Below are positions 8,633 to 22,694 of a stretch of DNA of 64,000 nt, one piece after another. The position numbers were made by a program, and so were the translations under genes. The DNA comes from Cavia porcellus (Eukaryota > Chordata > Mammalia > Rodentia > Caviidae), in the NCBI RefSeq assembly GCF_034190915.1, contig NW_026947543.1, forward strand, positions 868,001-932,000. Direction: 5' to 3'. Every line of letters begins with the position of its first letter. Positions within the stretch are counted from its first letter, which is position 1. The notes beneath the pieces were generated by a model. The model had not been told where the DNA came from and made no database searches. It was given only the letters and a program-made list of their open reading frames with translations.

Positions 8633-11077
8633 GGATGAATATTCTTGGCCTGGTATGCCACAGGATTCTCACTGAAGGCTTCACTGCTCAGAATTTGCTG
8701 ATGGAAATGCTTGCCAATCTACACATGGATGTACTTTCAATGGGATATGAAATATGCCAGGGCCTGGCAGATGTTCTCTGACATGTCCTATCCTTGAGCA
8801 TATGCTTTTCCCTTGTCATGTCTGTCATTTGGCTGAGTCCTGTTCCCTAAGCTATTCAGTCAAGACTTGCTGGAATCATTCACCTGCAGTATAAGAGCTT
8901 TCTGTGAAATTTCTCAGCAGAAATATTCTGCAAGCACATAGCTTTGGATATGAGAGACAGTGGTGGAAGTTGAATTTCAAGGGCAGATATTTGAAAACAA
9001 TGAAACAAGCCCCGAATAAGATCTTTACATGTTTCTCAGATGAATGTGTTTGGAAATACGGGGGAAGATCGAGATCAAGACTGAGAAGAGTAAACACCCA
9101 TTTCAAGGTACAAAAACCAGGGAAAAACATGGGAAAGAAAGAGAGCTGGTTAATTTGATGTAAAAATCTTTGATGATGAAAGGAAAATTATATTCTCATA
9201 GTGAGTTAATCAGGCTGTAGCAGTGAAGTTCTCTTGTTGGTTGTCCTATGTGTGGCCTTCTGCATTGGGCAGTGGATGCAGGACAGGAGATCTTCAAATA
9301 AATCTGGTTGAACACAAAATAGTGAAAAAAATATCAATCTAAATCCTGTGTATTCCTTCCCTTTGAGAACATGTATGGATAATGTCCGGAGTTTCAAAAG
9401 AGAAAATGTCAATTGGGTCATGGTTTCACCAATGAAATGGTCACTTCACATAACATTTTGAATTTTGCTTTCACAGTTGCTCATGTACCGGGCCTGAGTA
9501 AAGCAGAATGCAGAGTAAGCCTCATCAATAGATGTGCATTCCATAAGTGGTTTTAAAAACAGTGAAACCCTTTGGACCTAGTTTTTGTATTTAATTGGTT
9601 GATTGGTTTTTCAAATTGTTTGTTTTACTATTTTTAACTTTGGGAGTCAGGGAAGCCCTCACTCATAGTGATTTAGACCTCTCCAAAAGCTCTGAAGTTA
9701 TTGATGTAACAGCTATTACATGTTATAAGTTTCTCCTATTAAAACTTGAAAGACTAACAGACTCTGCTACTTTTCATCTAAATTCAGTGTTGTGCTAAAT
9801 TCAGTGTTGGACTTTTTTTTACAAGTCTTTTGAAATGTGTCCTCCTCGAGTCACTGGTCGTGCTGGAATGTACTTTCTTGTGAAGACAGGATTTGAGCAA
9901 ATTGACACAAGTACCAGTGTGCCACTACTCTGGACACCTGGTTAAATATCGAGTTGCCTAAATGGTGTGTGTTTTACTTTGATCTCTGCTCACACTTTGC
10001 TCATCCAGTTAGAACCACAGGGCTCCAGGCCATAGCGTTCTAGGCCTAAACAAGAAAATTTCCATTCCGTTTTGGGAGTTCATTCGGCTCTCATAATTAC
10101 ATTTTCCACAAATGTGTGCTTCAGGAGAGGCCCTCTCTAAATGTGGAGAGGCCCATTTTCATTCTCTCACTTTCAGACTTTCTAAGATTTTCAGTTACTA
10201 GAGGTTTGCCCAGACTTGCCATTGTCAAGGGACAGTGCACTTCACTTGAAGTTGTGCAGTATTACTTCATGTGTCTCTCTGGAAATTCCACCAATGGGAA
10301 ACTCTTGTTGTAGTCATCTCCAAGTGTTTCTGCCTAAGAAAATATAACTAACAAAGGATGTGGTTTCAAGCAGAATGAGGAATGGAGGGATAATCTTTAT
10401 TTCAGTGCAGGTTGACCTTTCAAAGAAACAGTAATTCCTACGAAATAGGAGGTAAAATCTTTTGTAAAGAGACATGGATATGACATGCTCAACTTTATGT
10501 CACATTTTTTAAAAAGCCAAGGGCATTTGAGAAATTCTTGGCTATTGAATTGTCCCTTTTTTTAAATTTCTCTTAGGGAAGACACTCCAGTTTCTTCAAA
10601 CCATGGTACTGTTCCTTCCATGTAAAAAACCAAAGCAAAAATCAAAATAAATTAAAACAAAACCCATCAAATTACATTTGAGAGCACAAAATTGCTCAGC
10701 AGGCCCACTATTCAAGAAGCTAGAGGGACAGAAGCCTCAGCCTTCAGCCCATGGCCTGAAGTTTTGTCTGTATCATGGCCCCTCAGTTCCCTGGCATGTC
10801 CACATTAACTCATGAATCTTTACTCATTTCCTCTTCAAATTCACAGGATCCAATATATTTGAACCCTGTTCACCTGGGCTGTAATCATCAAAGGACACAC
10901 CAGAGGAAGGGCAGCCACCCCCTTGTCTGGGGCCTTGGAGCTTATCACAACAGAAATGGAAACCTGAACAAGGGGAGCCAAAACAAAGAGAGGAATATTC
11001 CTAAAGTCTGAAACACAGAAGCTACCTATAGACCAGTAGTGGGATTTCACAAATTATGTAAGAATCTCTGTGCACAT

Positions 11078-11225
11078 GCTTGGCATGGTCGCTCATGCCT
11101 ATAATCCCAGCAATCTGGGGGCTGAGGTGGATGGATCCTTGGGAGTTCCTGTCCATCGTGGGCTATGAAATTATCTCAAGGCCTCTTTCAACAACTACAT
11201 AAGATGCTGTTTCCAAAAAGAGGAC
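11078..11225 (+). mobile_element. Degenerate B1 SINE, unit 3
   Basis: The B box is GTTCCTGTCC, lacking the RA core. Followed by GGGCTATGAAATTATC, the a-type variant. Confidence 0.85.
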
Positions 11226-11767
11226 AACAGAAAACTAGACACACTTGGTCTAGGTCCCGGGGTTCACTACATGAGTTGTGGAGTCTAAATATTCCATGCC
11301 ATGAGAAAATACCTGGGATTTTTAGTGAAAGGGGCATTTGCATCCCTTTTCTAAGGGTTTCCCTTTCACCATGTTACATTTCAATTCAGGGAAAAACTGC
11401 TGGTGACAAGCTATCTAGCATTATGTTGGTTTAGGTATTGAGCTAGTACCTCATGTTTAGTGTTCAGGGATATGCCGGAATGGCTGCAGACCTCCTTGAA
11501 ATAGCTATTGCAGACAAGTGAACCCCGAGGAAGCTGGATAGTTGAAGCAGGCACTCCAAATATTCATGCACTGCAAGGATTCACTTTCATTTTGGGACTC
11601 ATCTTCTGGTTGCTGGCTTTTAGTGCTAACTGATACTACCATGGTGGCAGTAATCCAGCAGAGACTGCATGTATGGTTTGCAGGTTTGCTTCCCAAGCCA
11701 CCAGAAACTTGGCAGAACCCAAATCATTGTGGCATTTTCTTTACTCCCCTGAAACATTTGGCTTTCT

Positions 11768-12410
11768 AAGTTTGAAAATTGAATAGACTGGGCTAGTCAG
11801 GTTTGGACCCCATGTACCACCAACTGAGCTAAAGACAGAGCCAATTACTTCCCTCCACTTGTCAAAATATGTCAAATTTGCTTGATCACCACAACTTCAA
11901 AGAAAATTCTGAGGCAACTTAGAGTGGTGAATCAAATACTGCCTGATTGGAATGGCTGTGGTTGTATGAGGTGGAAAGCTGCAGAGTTGGGTTGAAACTG
12001 TTCACAGAAATCCACAGGCTTGTGGTTACCAGGCAACCACACTGGGCTGAGATTGGCTGAACATCACTGTGAGGTGGATTTTAGGCTCTAGGTTTGAAAA
12101 TTTAAAAGACTGGGGTAGTCAAGTTTGGAACACATCGACCACAGACAGACCAAAAGGTCTTTCAATTACTTCCCTCCACTTCTCAAAATATGTCAAATTT
12201 TCTTGATCACTACAAGTGTAAAAAAATTTCTGAGGCAACATAGAGAGGCTAATCAAATACTACATGATTGGAATGGCTGTGGTTGTATGAGGTGGAAAGC
12301 TGCAGAGTTGGGCTGAAATAGTTCACAGAAAGCCACAAGCTTGTGGTTGCCAGGAAACCACACTGGGCTGTGATTGGCTGAGCACCATTGTGAGCTGGAC
12401 TTTAGGCTCT
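11768..12410 (+). repeat. Internal tandem duplication A+B, unit 4
   Basis: X-boxes at 12022-12040 (A, central G to A) and 12343-12361 (B, C to A in the right arm). Neither is a perfect palindrome. Confidence 0.93.
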
Positions 12411-12507
12411 AGGATACAAGTGTGCAGTAGGAGACCTGAGTCACAATGCTGGGCGTTGCCATGGAGACCTCAGTGGCACAGAGGACTTGTAGGGCAAGAT
12501 TTAAATA
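12343..12507 (+). promoter_or_regulatory. Promoter-like cluster, unit 4 (X-box damaged)
   Basis: The X-box right arm reads GGAAACC. CCAAT, AP-1, half site and TATA-like box (12500-12507) remain. One C is missing before the TATA-like box (GAGGACTTG), as in units 5, 7, 9, 10 and 17. Confidence 0.4.
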
Positions 12508-14948
12508 GGATGAATATTCTTGGCCTGGTATGCCACAGGATTCTCACTGAAGGCTTCACTGCTCAGAATTTGGGGATGGAAATGCTTGCCAATCTACACA
12601 TGGATGTACTTTCAATGGGATATGAAATATGCCAGGGCCTGGCAGATGTTCTCTGACATGTCCTATCCTTCAGCATATGCTTTTCCCTTGTCATGTCTGT
12701 CATTTGGCTGAGTCCTGTTCCCTAAACTATTCAGTCAAGACTTGTTGGAATCATTCACCTGCAGTATAAGAGCTTTCCGTGAAATTTCTCAGCAGAAATC
12801 CTCTGCAAGCACATAGCTTTGGATATGAGAGACAGTGGTGGAAGTTGAATTTCAAGGGCAGATATTTGAAAACAATGAAACAAGCCCCGAATAAGATCTT
12901 TACATGTTTCCCAGATGAATATGTTTGGAAATACTGGGGAAGATGGAGATCAAGACTGAGAAGAGTGCACACGCATTTCAAGGTACAAAAACCAGGCAAA
13001 AACATGGGAAAGCAAGAGAGCTGGTTACTTTGATGTAAAAATCTTTGATGATGAAAGGAAAATTATATTCTCATGGTGATTTAATCAGGCTGTAGCAGTG
13101 AAGTTCTCATGTTGGTTGTCCTATGTGTGGCCTTCTGCATTGGCCAGTGGATGCAGGACAGGAGATCTTCAAATAAATCTGGTTGAACACAAAATAGTGA
13201 AAAAAATATCAATCTAAATCCTGTGTATTCCTTCCCTTTGAGAACATGTATGGATAATGTCCGGAGTTTCAAAAGAGAAAATGTCAATTGGGTCATGGTT
13301 TCACCAATGAAATGGTCACTTCATATAACATTTTGAATTTTGCTTTCACAGTTGCTCATGTACCGGGCCTGAGTAAAGCAGAATGCAGAGTAAGCCTCAT
13401 CAATAGATGTGCATTCCATAAGTGGTTTTAAAAACAGTGAAACCCTTTGGACCTAGTTTTTGTATTTAATTGGTTGATTGGTTTTTCAAATTGTTTGTTT
13501 TACTATTTTTAACTTTGGGAGTCAGGGAAGCCCTCACTCATAGTGATTTAGACCTCTCCAAAAGCTCTGAAGTTATTGATGTAACAGCTATTACATGTTA
13601 TAAGTTTCTCCTATACTTGAAAGACTAACAGACTCTGCTACTTTTCATCTAAATTCAGTGTTGTGCTAAATTCAGTGTTGGACTTTTTTTTACAAGTCTT
13701 TTGAAATGTGTCCTCCTCGAGTCACTGGTCGTGCTGGAATGTACTTTCTTGTGAAGACAGGATTTGAGCAAATTGACACAAGTACCAGTGTGCCACTACT
13801 CTGGACACCTGGTTAAATATCGAGTTGCCTAAATGGTGTGTGTTTTACTTTGATCTCTGCTCACACTTTGCTCATCCAGTTAGAACCACAGGGCTCCAGG
13901 CCATAGCGTTCTAGGCCTAAACAAGAAAATTTCCATTCCGTTTTGGGAGTTCATTCGGCTCTCATAATTACATTTTCCACAAATGTGTGCTTCAGGAGAG
14001 GCCCTCTCTAAATGTGGAGAGGCCCATTTTCATTCTCTCACTTTCAGACTTTCTAAGATTTTCAGTTACTAGAGGTTTGCCCAGACTTGCCATTGTCAAG
14101 GGACAGTGCACTTCACTTGAAGTTGTGCAGTATTACTTCATGTGTCTCCCTGGAAATTCCACCAATGGGAAACTCTTGTTGTAGTCATCTCCAAGTGTTT
14201 CTGCCTAAGAAAATATAACTAACAAAGGATGTGGTTTCAAGCAGAATGAGGAATGGAGGGATAATCTTTATTTCAGTGCAGGTTGACCTTTCAAAGAAAC
14301 AGTAATTCCTACGAAATAGGAGGTAAAATCTTTTGTAAAGAGACATGGATATGACATGCTCAACTTTATGTCACATTTTTTAAAAAGCCAAGGGCATTTG
14401 AGAAATTCTTGGCTATTGAATTGTCCCTTTTTTAAAATTTCTCTTAGGGAAGACACTCCAGTTTCTTCAAACCATGGTACTGTTCCTTCCATGTAAAAAA
14501 CCAAAGCAAAAATCAAAATAAATTAAAACAAAACCCATCAAATTACATTTGAGAGCACAAAATTGCTCAGCAGGCCCACTATTCAAGAAGCTAGAGGGAC
14601 AGAAGCCTCAGCCTTCAGCCCATGGCCTGAAGTTTTGTCTCTATCATGGCCCCTCAGTTCCCTGGCATGTCCACATTAACTCATGAATCTTTACTCATTT
14701 CCTCTTCAAATTCACAGGATCCAATATATTTGAACCCTGTTCACCTGGGCTGTAATCATCAAAGGACACACCAGAGGAAGGGCAGCCACCCCCTTGTCTG
14801 GGGCCTTGGAGCTTATCACAACAGAAATGGAAACCTGAACAAGGGGAGCCAAAACAAAGAGAGGAATATTCCTAAAGTCTGAAACACAGAAGCTACCTAT
14901 AGACCAGTAGTGGGATTTCACAAATTATGTAAGAATCTCTGTGCACAT

Positions 14949-15096
14949 GCTTGGCATGGTCGCTCATGCCTATAATCCCAGCAATCTGGGGGCTGAGGTG
15001 GATGGATCCTTGGGAGTTCCTGTCCATCGTGGGCTATGAAATTATCTCAAGGCCTCTTTCAACAACTACATAAGATGCTGTTTCCAAAAAGAGGAC
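14949..15096 (+). mobile_element. Degenerate B1 SINE, unit 4
   Basis: I saw no difference from the unit 3 copy across its length, including GTTCCTGTCC. Confidence 0.85.
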
Positions 15097-15638
15097 AACA
15101 GAAAACTAGACACACTTGGTCTAGGTCCCGGGGTTCACTACATGAGTTGTGGAGTCTAAATATTCCATGCCATGAGAAAATACCTGGGATTTTTAGTGAA
15201 AGGGGCATTTGCATCCCTTTTCTAAGGGTTTCCCTTTCACCATGTTACATTTCAATTCAGGGAAAAACTGCTGGTGACAAGCTATCTAGCATTATGTTGG
15301 TTTAGGTATTGAGCTAGTACCTCATGTTTAGTGTTCAGGGTTATGCTGGAATGGCTGCAGACCTCCTTGAAATAGCTATTGCAGACAAGTGAACCCCGAG
15401 GAAGCTGGATAGTTGAAGCAGGCACTCCAAATATTCATGCACTGCAAGGATTCACTTTCATTTTGGGACTCATCTTCTGGTTGCTGGCTTTTAGTGCTAA
15501 CTGATACTACCATGGTGGCAGTAATCCAGCAGAGACTGCATGTATGGTTTGCAGGTTTGCTTCCCAAGCCACCAGAAACTTGGCAGAACCCAAATCATTG
15601 TGGCATTTTCTTTACTCCCCTGAAACATTTGGCTTTCT

Positions 15639-16281
15639 AAGTTTGAAAATTGAATAGACTGGGCTAGTCAGGTTTGGACCCCATGTACCACCAACTGAGC
15701 TAAAGACAGAGCCAATTACTTCCCTCCACTTGTCAAAATATGTCAAATTTGCTTGATCACCACAACTTCAAAGAAAATTCTGAGGCAACTTAGAGTGGTG
15801 AATCAAATACTGCCTGATCGGAATGGCTGTGGTTGTATGAGGTGGAAAGCTGCAGAGTTGGGTTGAAACTGTTCACAGAAATCCACAGGCTTGTGGTTAC
15901 CAGGCAACCACACTGGGCTGAGATTGGCTGAACATCACTGTGAGGTGGATTTTAGGCTCTAGGTTTGAAAATTTAAAAGACTGGGGTAGTCAAGTTTGGA
16001 ACACATCGACCACAGACAGACCAAAAGGTCTTTCAATTACTTCCCTCCACTTCTCAAAATATGTCAAATTTTCTTGATCACTACAAGTGTAAAAAAATTT
16101 CTGAGGCAACATAGAGAGGCTAATCAAATACTGCATGATTGGAATGGCTGTGGTTGTATGAGGTGGAAAGCTGCAGAGTTGGGCTGAAATAGTTCACAGA
16201 AAGCCACAAGCTTGTGGTTGCCAGGAAACCACACTGGGCTGTGATTGGCTGAGCACCATTGTGAGCTGGACTTTAGGCTCT
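15639..16281 (+). repeat. Internal tandem duplication A+B, unit 5
   Basis: Same two X-box changes as unit 4, at 15893-15911 and 16214-16232, consistent with unit 5 and unit 4 sharing a recent copy event. Confidence 0.93.
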
Positions 16282-16378
16282 AGGATACAAGTGTGCAGTA
16301 GGAGACCTGAGTCACAATGCTGGGCGTTGCCATGGAGACCTCAGTGGCACAGAGGACTTGTAGGGCAAGATTTAAATA
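16214..16378 (+). promoter_or_regulatory. Promoter-like cluster, unit 5 (X-box damaged)
   Basis: Same X-box change as unit 4. The other elements are intact, with the TATA-like box at 16371-16378. Confidence 0.4.
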
Positions 16379-18819
16379 GGATGAATATTCTTGGCCTGGT
16401 ATGCCACAGGATTCTCACTGAAGGCTTCACTGCTCAGAATTTGGGCATGGAAATTCTTGCCAATCTACACATGGATGTACTTTCAATGGGATATGAAATA
16501 TGCCAGGGCCTGGCAGATGTTCTCTGACATGTCCTATCCTTCAGCATATGCTTTTCCCTTGTCATGTCTGTCATTTGGCTGAGTCCTGTTCCCTAAACTA
16601 TTCAGTCAAGACTTGTTGGAATCATTCACCTGCAGTATAAGAGCTTTCCGTGAAATTTCTCAGCAGAAATCCTCTGCAAGCACATAGCTTTGGATATGAG
16701 AGACAGTGGTGGAAGTTGAATTTCAAGGGCAGATATTTGAAAACAATGAAACAAGCCCCGAATAAGATGTTTACATGTTTCCCAGATGAATATGTTTGGA
16801 AATACTGGGGAAGATGGAGATCAAGACTGAGAAGAGTGCACACGCATTTCAAGGTACAAAAACCAGGCAAAAACATGGGAAAGCAAGAGAGCTGGTTACT
16901 TTGATGTAAAAATCTTTGATGATGAAAGGAAAATTATATTCTCATGGTGATTTAATCAGGCTGTAGCAGTGAAGTTCTCATGTTGGTTGTCCTATGTGTG
17001 GCCTTCTGCATTGGCCAGTGGATGCAGTACAGGAGATCTTCAAATAAATCTGGTGGAACACAAAATAGTGAAAAAAATATCAATCTAAATATTGTGTATT
17101 CCTTCCCTTTGAGAACATGTATGGGTAATGTCCGGAGTTTCAAAAGAGAAAATGTCTATTGGGTCATGGTTTCACCAATGAAATGGTCACTTCACATAAC
17201 ATTTTGAATTTTGCTTTCACAGTTGCTCATGTACCGGGCCTGAGTAAAGCAGAATGCAGAGTAAGCCTCATCAATAGTTGTGCATTCCATAAGTGGTTTT
17301 AAACCAGTGAAACCCTTTGGACCTCGTGTTTGTATTTAATTGGTTGATTGGTTTTTCAAATTGTTTGTTTTACTGTTTTTAACTTTGGGAGTCAGGGAAG
17401 CCCTCACTCATAGTGATTTAGACCTCTCCAAAAGCTCTGAAGTTATTGATGTAACAGCTATTACATGTTATAAGTTTCTCCTATTAAAACTTGAAAGACT
17501 AACAGACTCTGCTACTTTTCATCTAAATTCAGTGTTGCGCTAAATTCAGTGTTGGACTTTATTTACAATTGCTTTGAAATGTGTCCTCCTCTAGTCACTG
17601 GTCGTGCTGGAATGTACTTTCTTGTGAAGACAGGATTTGAGCAAATTGACACAAGTACAGTTTGCCACTACTCTGGACACCTGATTAAATATCGAGTTGC
17701 CTAAATGGTGTGTGTTTTACTTTGATCTCTGCTCACACTTTGCTCATCCAGTTAGAACCACAGGGCTCCAGGCCATAGCATTCTAGGCCTAAACAAGAAA
17801 ATTTCCATTCCGTTTTGGGAGTTCATTCGTCTCTCATAATTACTTTTTCCACAAATGAGTGCTTCAGGAGAGGCCCTGTCTAAATGTGGAGAGGCCCATT
17901 TTCATTCACTCACTTTCAGACTTTCTAAGATTTTCAGTTATTAGAGGTTTGCCCACACTTGCCATTGTCAAGGGACAGTGCACTTCACTTGAAGTTGTGC
18001 AGTATTACTTCATGTGTCTCCGTGGAAATTCCACCAATGGGAAACTCTTGCTGTAGTCATCTCCAAGTGTTTCTGCCTAAGAAAATATAACTAACAAAGG
18101 ATGTGGTTTCAAGCAGAATGAGGAATGGAGGGATAATCTTTATTTCAGTGCAGGTTGACCTTTCAAAGAAACAGTAATTCCTATGAAATAGGAGGTAAAA
18201 TATTTTGTAAAGAGACATGGATATGACATGCTCAACTTCATGTCACATTTTTTAAAAAGCCAAGGGCATTTGAGAAATTCTTGGCTGCTGAATTGACCCT
18301 TTTTCAAATTTCTCTTAGGTAAGACACTCCAGTTTCTTCAAACCATGGTACTGTTCCTTCCATGTAAAAAACCAAAGCAAAAAACAAAATAAATTAAAAC
18401 AAAACCCATCAAATTACATTTGAGAGCACACAATTGCTCAGCAGGCCCACTATTCAAGAAGCTAGAGGTACAGAAGCCTCAGCCTTCAGCCCATGGCCTG
18501 AAGTTTTGTCTCTATCATGGCCCCTCAATTCCCTGGCATGTCCACATTAACTCATGAATCTTTACTCATTTCCTCTTCAAATGTACACGATCCAATATAT
18601 TTGAACCCTGTTCATCTGGGCTGTAATCGTCCAAGGAAGCACCAGAGGAAGGGCAGCCACCCCCTTGCCTGGGGCCTTGGAGCTTATCACAATAGAAATG
18701 GAAACCTGAACAAGGGGATAGAAAACAAAGAGAGGAATATTCCTGAAGCCTGAAACACAGAAGCTACCTATAGACCAGTAGTGGGATTTCACAAATTATG
18801 TAAGAATCTCTGTGCACAT

Positions 18820-18967
18820 GCTTGGCATGGATGCTCATGCCTATAATCCCAGGAATCTGGGTGCTGAGGTGGATGGATTCTTGGGAGTTCGAGTCCATCG
18901 TGGACTACGAATTTATCTCAAGGCCTCTTTCAACAATTACATAAGATGCTGTTTCCAAAAAGAGGAC
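18820..18967 (+). mobile_element. Degenerate B1 SINE, unit 5 (B box intact)
   Basis: GTTCGAGTCC retained. Private CGTGGACTACG and CAACAATTACAT. Confidence 0.85.
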
Positions 18968-19509
18968 AACAGAAAACTAGACACACTTGGTCTAGGTCCC
19001 GGGGTTCACTACATGAGTTGTGGAGTCTAAATATTCCATGCCATGAGAAAATACCTGGGATTTTTAGTGAAAGGTGCATTTGCATCCCTTTTCTAAGGGT
19101 TTCCCTTTCACCATGTTACATTTGAATTCTGGGAAAACCTGCTGGTGACAAGCTATCTAGCATTATGTTAGTTTAGGTATTGAGCTAGTACCTCATGTTT
19201 AGTGTTCAGGGTTATGCTGGAATGGCTGCAGACCTCCTTGAAATAGCTAGTGCAGACAAGTGAACCCCGAGGAAGCTGGATAGTTGAAGCAGGCACTCCA
19301 AATATTCATGCACTGCAAGGATTCACTTTCATTTTGGGACTCATCTTCTGGTTGCTGGCTTTTAGTGCTAACTGATACTACCATGGTGGCAGTAATCCAG
19401 CAGAGACTGCATGTATGGTTTGCATGTTTGCTTCTCAAGCCACCAGAAACTTGGCAGAACACAAATCATTGTGGCATTTTCTTTCCTCCCCTGAAACATT
19501 TGGCTTTCT

Positions 19510-20151
19510 AAGTTTGAAAATTGAATAGACTGGGCTAGTCAGATTTGGACCCCATGTACCACCAACAGAGCTAAAGACAGAGCCAATTACTTCCCTCCAC
19601 TTGTCAAAATATGTCAAATTTTCTTGGTCACCACAACTTCAAAGAAAATTCTGAGGCAACTTAGAGAGGTGAATCAAATACTGCCTGATTGGAATGGCTG
19701 TGGTTGTATGAGGTGGAAAGCTGCAGAGTTGGGCTGAAACTGTTCACAGAAATCCACAGGCTTGTGGTTGCCAGGCAACCACACTTGGTGAGATTGGCTG
19801 AACATCACTGTGAGGTGGATTTTAGGCTCTAGGTTTGAAAATTTAAAAGACTGGGGTAGTCAAGTTTGGAACACTTCGACCACAGACAGACCAAAAGGTC
19901 TTTCAATTACTTCCCTCCACTTCTCAAAATATGTCAAATTTTCTTGATCACTATAACTGTAAAAAAAATTCTGAGGCAACATAGAGAGGCTAATCAAATA
20001 CTGCATGATTGGAATGGCTGTGGTTGTATGAGGTGGAAAGCTGCAGAGTTCGGCTGAAACAATTCACAGAAAGCCACAAGCTTGTGGTTGCCAGGCAACC
20101 ACACTGGGCTGTGATTGGCTGAGCACCATTGTGAGCTGGACTTTAGGCTCT
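19510..20151 (+). repeat. Internal tandem duplication A+B, unit 6
   Basis: Perfect X-boxes at 19764-19782 and 20084-20102. Copy A carries the CACTTGGTGAG deletion. Confidence 0.93.
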
Positions 20152-20249
20152 AGGATACAAGTGTGCAGTAGGAGACCTGAGTCACAATGCTGGGCGTTGA
20201 CATGGAGACCTCAGTGTCACAGAGGACCTTGTAGGGCAAGATTTAAATA
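20084..20249 (+). promoter_or_regulatory. Promoter-like cluster, unit 6
   Basis: Perfect X-box. The half site is GTTGACATGG as in units 3 and 8. TATA-like box 20242-20249. Confidence 0.45.
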
Positions 20250-22694
20250 GGATGAATATTCTTGGCCTGGTATGCCACAGGATTCTCACTGAAGGCTTCA
20301 CTGCTCAGAATTTGGGGATGGAAATGCTTGCCAATCTACACATGGATGTACTTTCAATGGGATATGAAATATGCCAGGGCCTGGCAGATGTTCTCTGACA
20401 TGTCCTATCCTTGAGCATATGCTTTTCCCTTGTCATGTCTGTCATTTGGCTGAGTCCTGTTCCCTAAGCTATTCAGTCAAGACTTGCTGGAATCATTCAC
20501 CTGCAGTATAAGAGCTTTCTGTGAAATTTCTCAGCAGAAATATTCTGCAAGCACATAGCTTTGGATATGAGAGACAGTGGTGGAAGTTGAATTTCAAGGG
20601 CAGATATTTGAAAACAATGAAACAAGCCCCGAATAAGATCTTTACATGTTTCCCAGATGAATGTGTTTGGAAATACGGGGGAAGATCGAGATCAAGACTG
20701 AGAAGAGTAAACACCCATTTCAAGGTACAAAAACCAGGGAAAAACATGGGAAAGCAAGAGAGCTGGTTAATTTGATGTAAAAATCTTTGATGATGAAAGG
20801 AAAATTATATTCTCATAGTGATTTAATCAGGCTGTAGCAGTGAAGTTCTCTTGTTGGTTGTCCTATGTGTGGCCTTCTGCATTGGGCAGTGGATGCAGGA
20901 CAGGAGATCTTCAAATAAATCTGGTTGAACACAAAATAGTGAAAAAAATATCAATCTAAATCCTTTGTATTCCTTCCCTTTCAGAACATGTATGGATAAT
21001 GTCCGGAGTTTCAAAAGAGAAAATGTCAATTGGGTCATGGTTTCACCAATGAAATGGTCACTTCACATAACATTTTGAATTTTGCTTTCACAGTTGCTCA
21101 TGTACCGGGCCTGAGTAAAGCAGAATGCAGAGTAAGCCTCATCAATAGTTGTGCATTCCATAAGTGGTTTTAAAAACAGTGAAACCCTTTGGACCTAGTT
21201 TTTGTATTTAATTGGTTGATTGGTTTTTCAAATTGTTTGTTTTACTATTTTTAACTTTGGGAGTCAGGGAAGCCCTCACTCATAGTGATTTAGACCTCTC
21301 CCAAAGCTCTGAAGTTATTGATGTAACAGCTATTACATGTTATAAGTTTCTCCTATTAAAACTTGAAAGACTAACAGACTCTGCTACTTTTCATCTAAAT
21401 TCAGTGTTGTGCTAAATTCAGTGTTGGACTTTTTTTTACAAGTCCTTTGAAATGTGTCCTCCTCGAGTCACTGGTCGTGCTGGAATGTACTTTCTTGTGA
21501 AGACAGGATTTGAGCAAATTGACACAAGTACCAGTGTGCCACTACTCTGGACACCTGGTTAAATATCGAGTTGCCTAAATGGTGTGTGTTTTACTTTGAT
21601 CTCTGCTCACACTTTGCTCATCCAGTTAGAACCACAGGGCTCCAGGCCATAGCGTTCTAGGCCTAAACAAGAAAATTTCCATTCCGTTTTGGGAGTTCAT
21701 TCGGCTCTCATAATTACATTTTCCACAAATGTGTGCTTCAGGAGAGGCCCTCTCTAAATGTGGAGAGGCCCATTTTCATTCTCTCACTTTCAGACTTTCT
21801 AAGATTTTCAGTTACTAGAGGTTTGCCCAGACTTGCCATTGTCAAGGGACAGTGCACTTCACTTGAAGTTGTGCAGTATTACTTCATGTGTCTCCCTGGA
21901 AATTCCACCAATGGGAAACTCTTGTTGTAGTCATCTCCAAGTGTTTCTGCCTAAGAAAATATAACTAACAAAGGATGTGGTTTCAAGCAGAATGTGGAAT
22001 GGAGGGATAATCTTTATTTCAGTGCAGGTTGACCTTTCAAAGAAACAGTAATTCCTACGAAATAGGAGGTAAAATCTTTTGTAAAGAGACATGGATATGA
22101 CATGCTCAACTTTATGTCACATTTTTTAAAAAGCCAAGGGCATTTGAGAAATTCTTGGCTGTTGAATTGTCCCTTTTTTCAAATTTCTCTTAGGGAAGAC
22201 ACTCCAGTTTCTTCAAACCATGGTACTGTTCCTTCCATGTAAAAAACCAAAGCAAAAATCAAAATAAATTAAAACAAAACCCATCAAATTACATTTGAGA
22301 GCACAAAATTGCTCAGCAGGCCCACTATTCAACAAGATAGAGGGACAGAAGCCTCAGCCTTCAGCCCATGGCCTGAAGTTTTGTCTCTATCATGGCCCCT
22401 CAGTTCCCTGGCATGTCCACATTAACTCATGAATCTTTACTCATTTCCTCTTCAAATTCACAGGATCCAATATATTTGAACCCTGTTCACCTGGGCTGTA
22501 ATCATCCAAGGACACACCAGAGGAAGGGCAGCCACCCCCTTGTCTGGGGCCTTGGAGCTTATCACAACAGAAATGGAAACCTGAACAAGGGGAGCCAAAA
22601 CAAAGAGAGGAATATTCCTAAAGTCTGAAACACAGAAGCTACCTATAGACCAGTAGTGGGATTTCACAAATTATGTAAGAATCTCTGTGCACAT

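Larger units (their letters stand above)
7424..11298 (+). repeat. Unit 3 (b-to-a dimer member)
   Basis: The first half carries dimer-specific marks shared only with units 6 and 8: TTCTCAAGCC near 7814, a small deletion giving CACTTGGTGAG at 8164, and GTTGACATGG instead of GTTGCCATGG. The second half is 'a' type: GTACCAGTGTGCC, XhoI-type CTCGAG, and AG|GGAAG replacing AG|GTAAG near 10576. From about 9.29 kb it is nearly the same as unit 4 onward. The 78-codon ATG frame starts at 10775. Confidence 0.95.
11299..15169 (+). repeat. Unit 4 (a type; part of a recent single-unit duplication)
   Basis: Both X-box palindromes are altered (GGTTACC in copy A, GGAAACC in copy B). A private four-base deletion near 13614 removes TAAA from CTATTAAAACTTG. 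The splice-like site is disrupted (AGGGAAG). The 78-codon frame at 14646 is identical in translation to that of unit 3. Hairpin and octamer at 11325-11369 are intact. Confidence 0.95.
15170..19040 (+). repeat. Unit 5 (first half a, second half b)
   Basis: 15170 to about 17035 is an almost exact copy of the start of unit 4, including the same two damaged X-boxes. It differs at sites such as GATCGG near 15818 and GGGCATGGAAATTC near 16444. After about 17.04 kb it is b type like units 2 and 7, with intact AG|GTAAG near 18318. The ATG frame starts at 18517. Confidence 0.95.
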
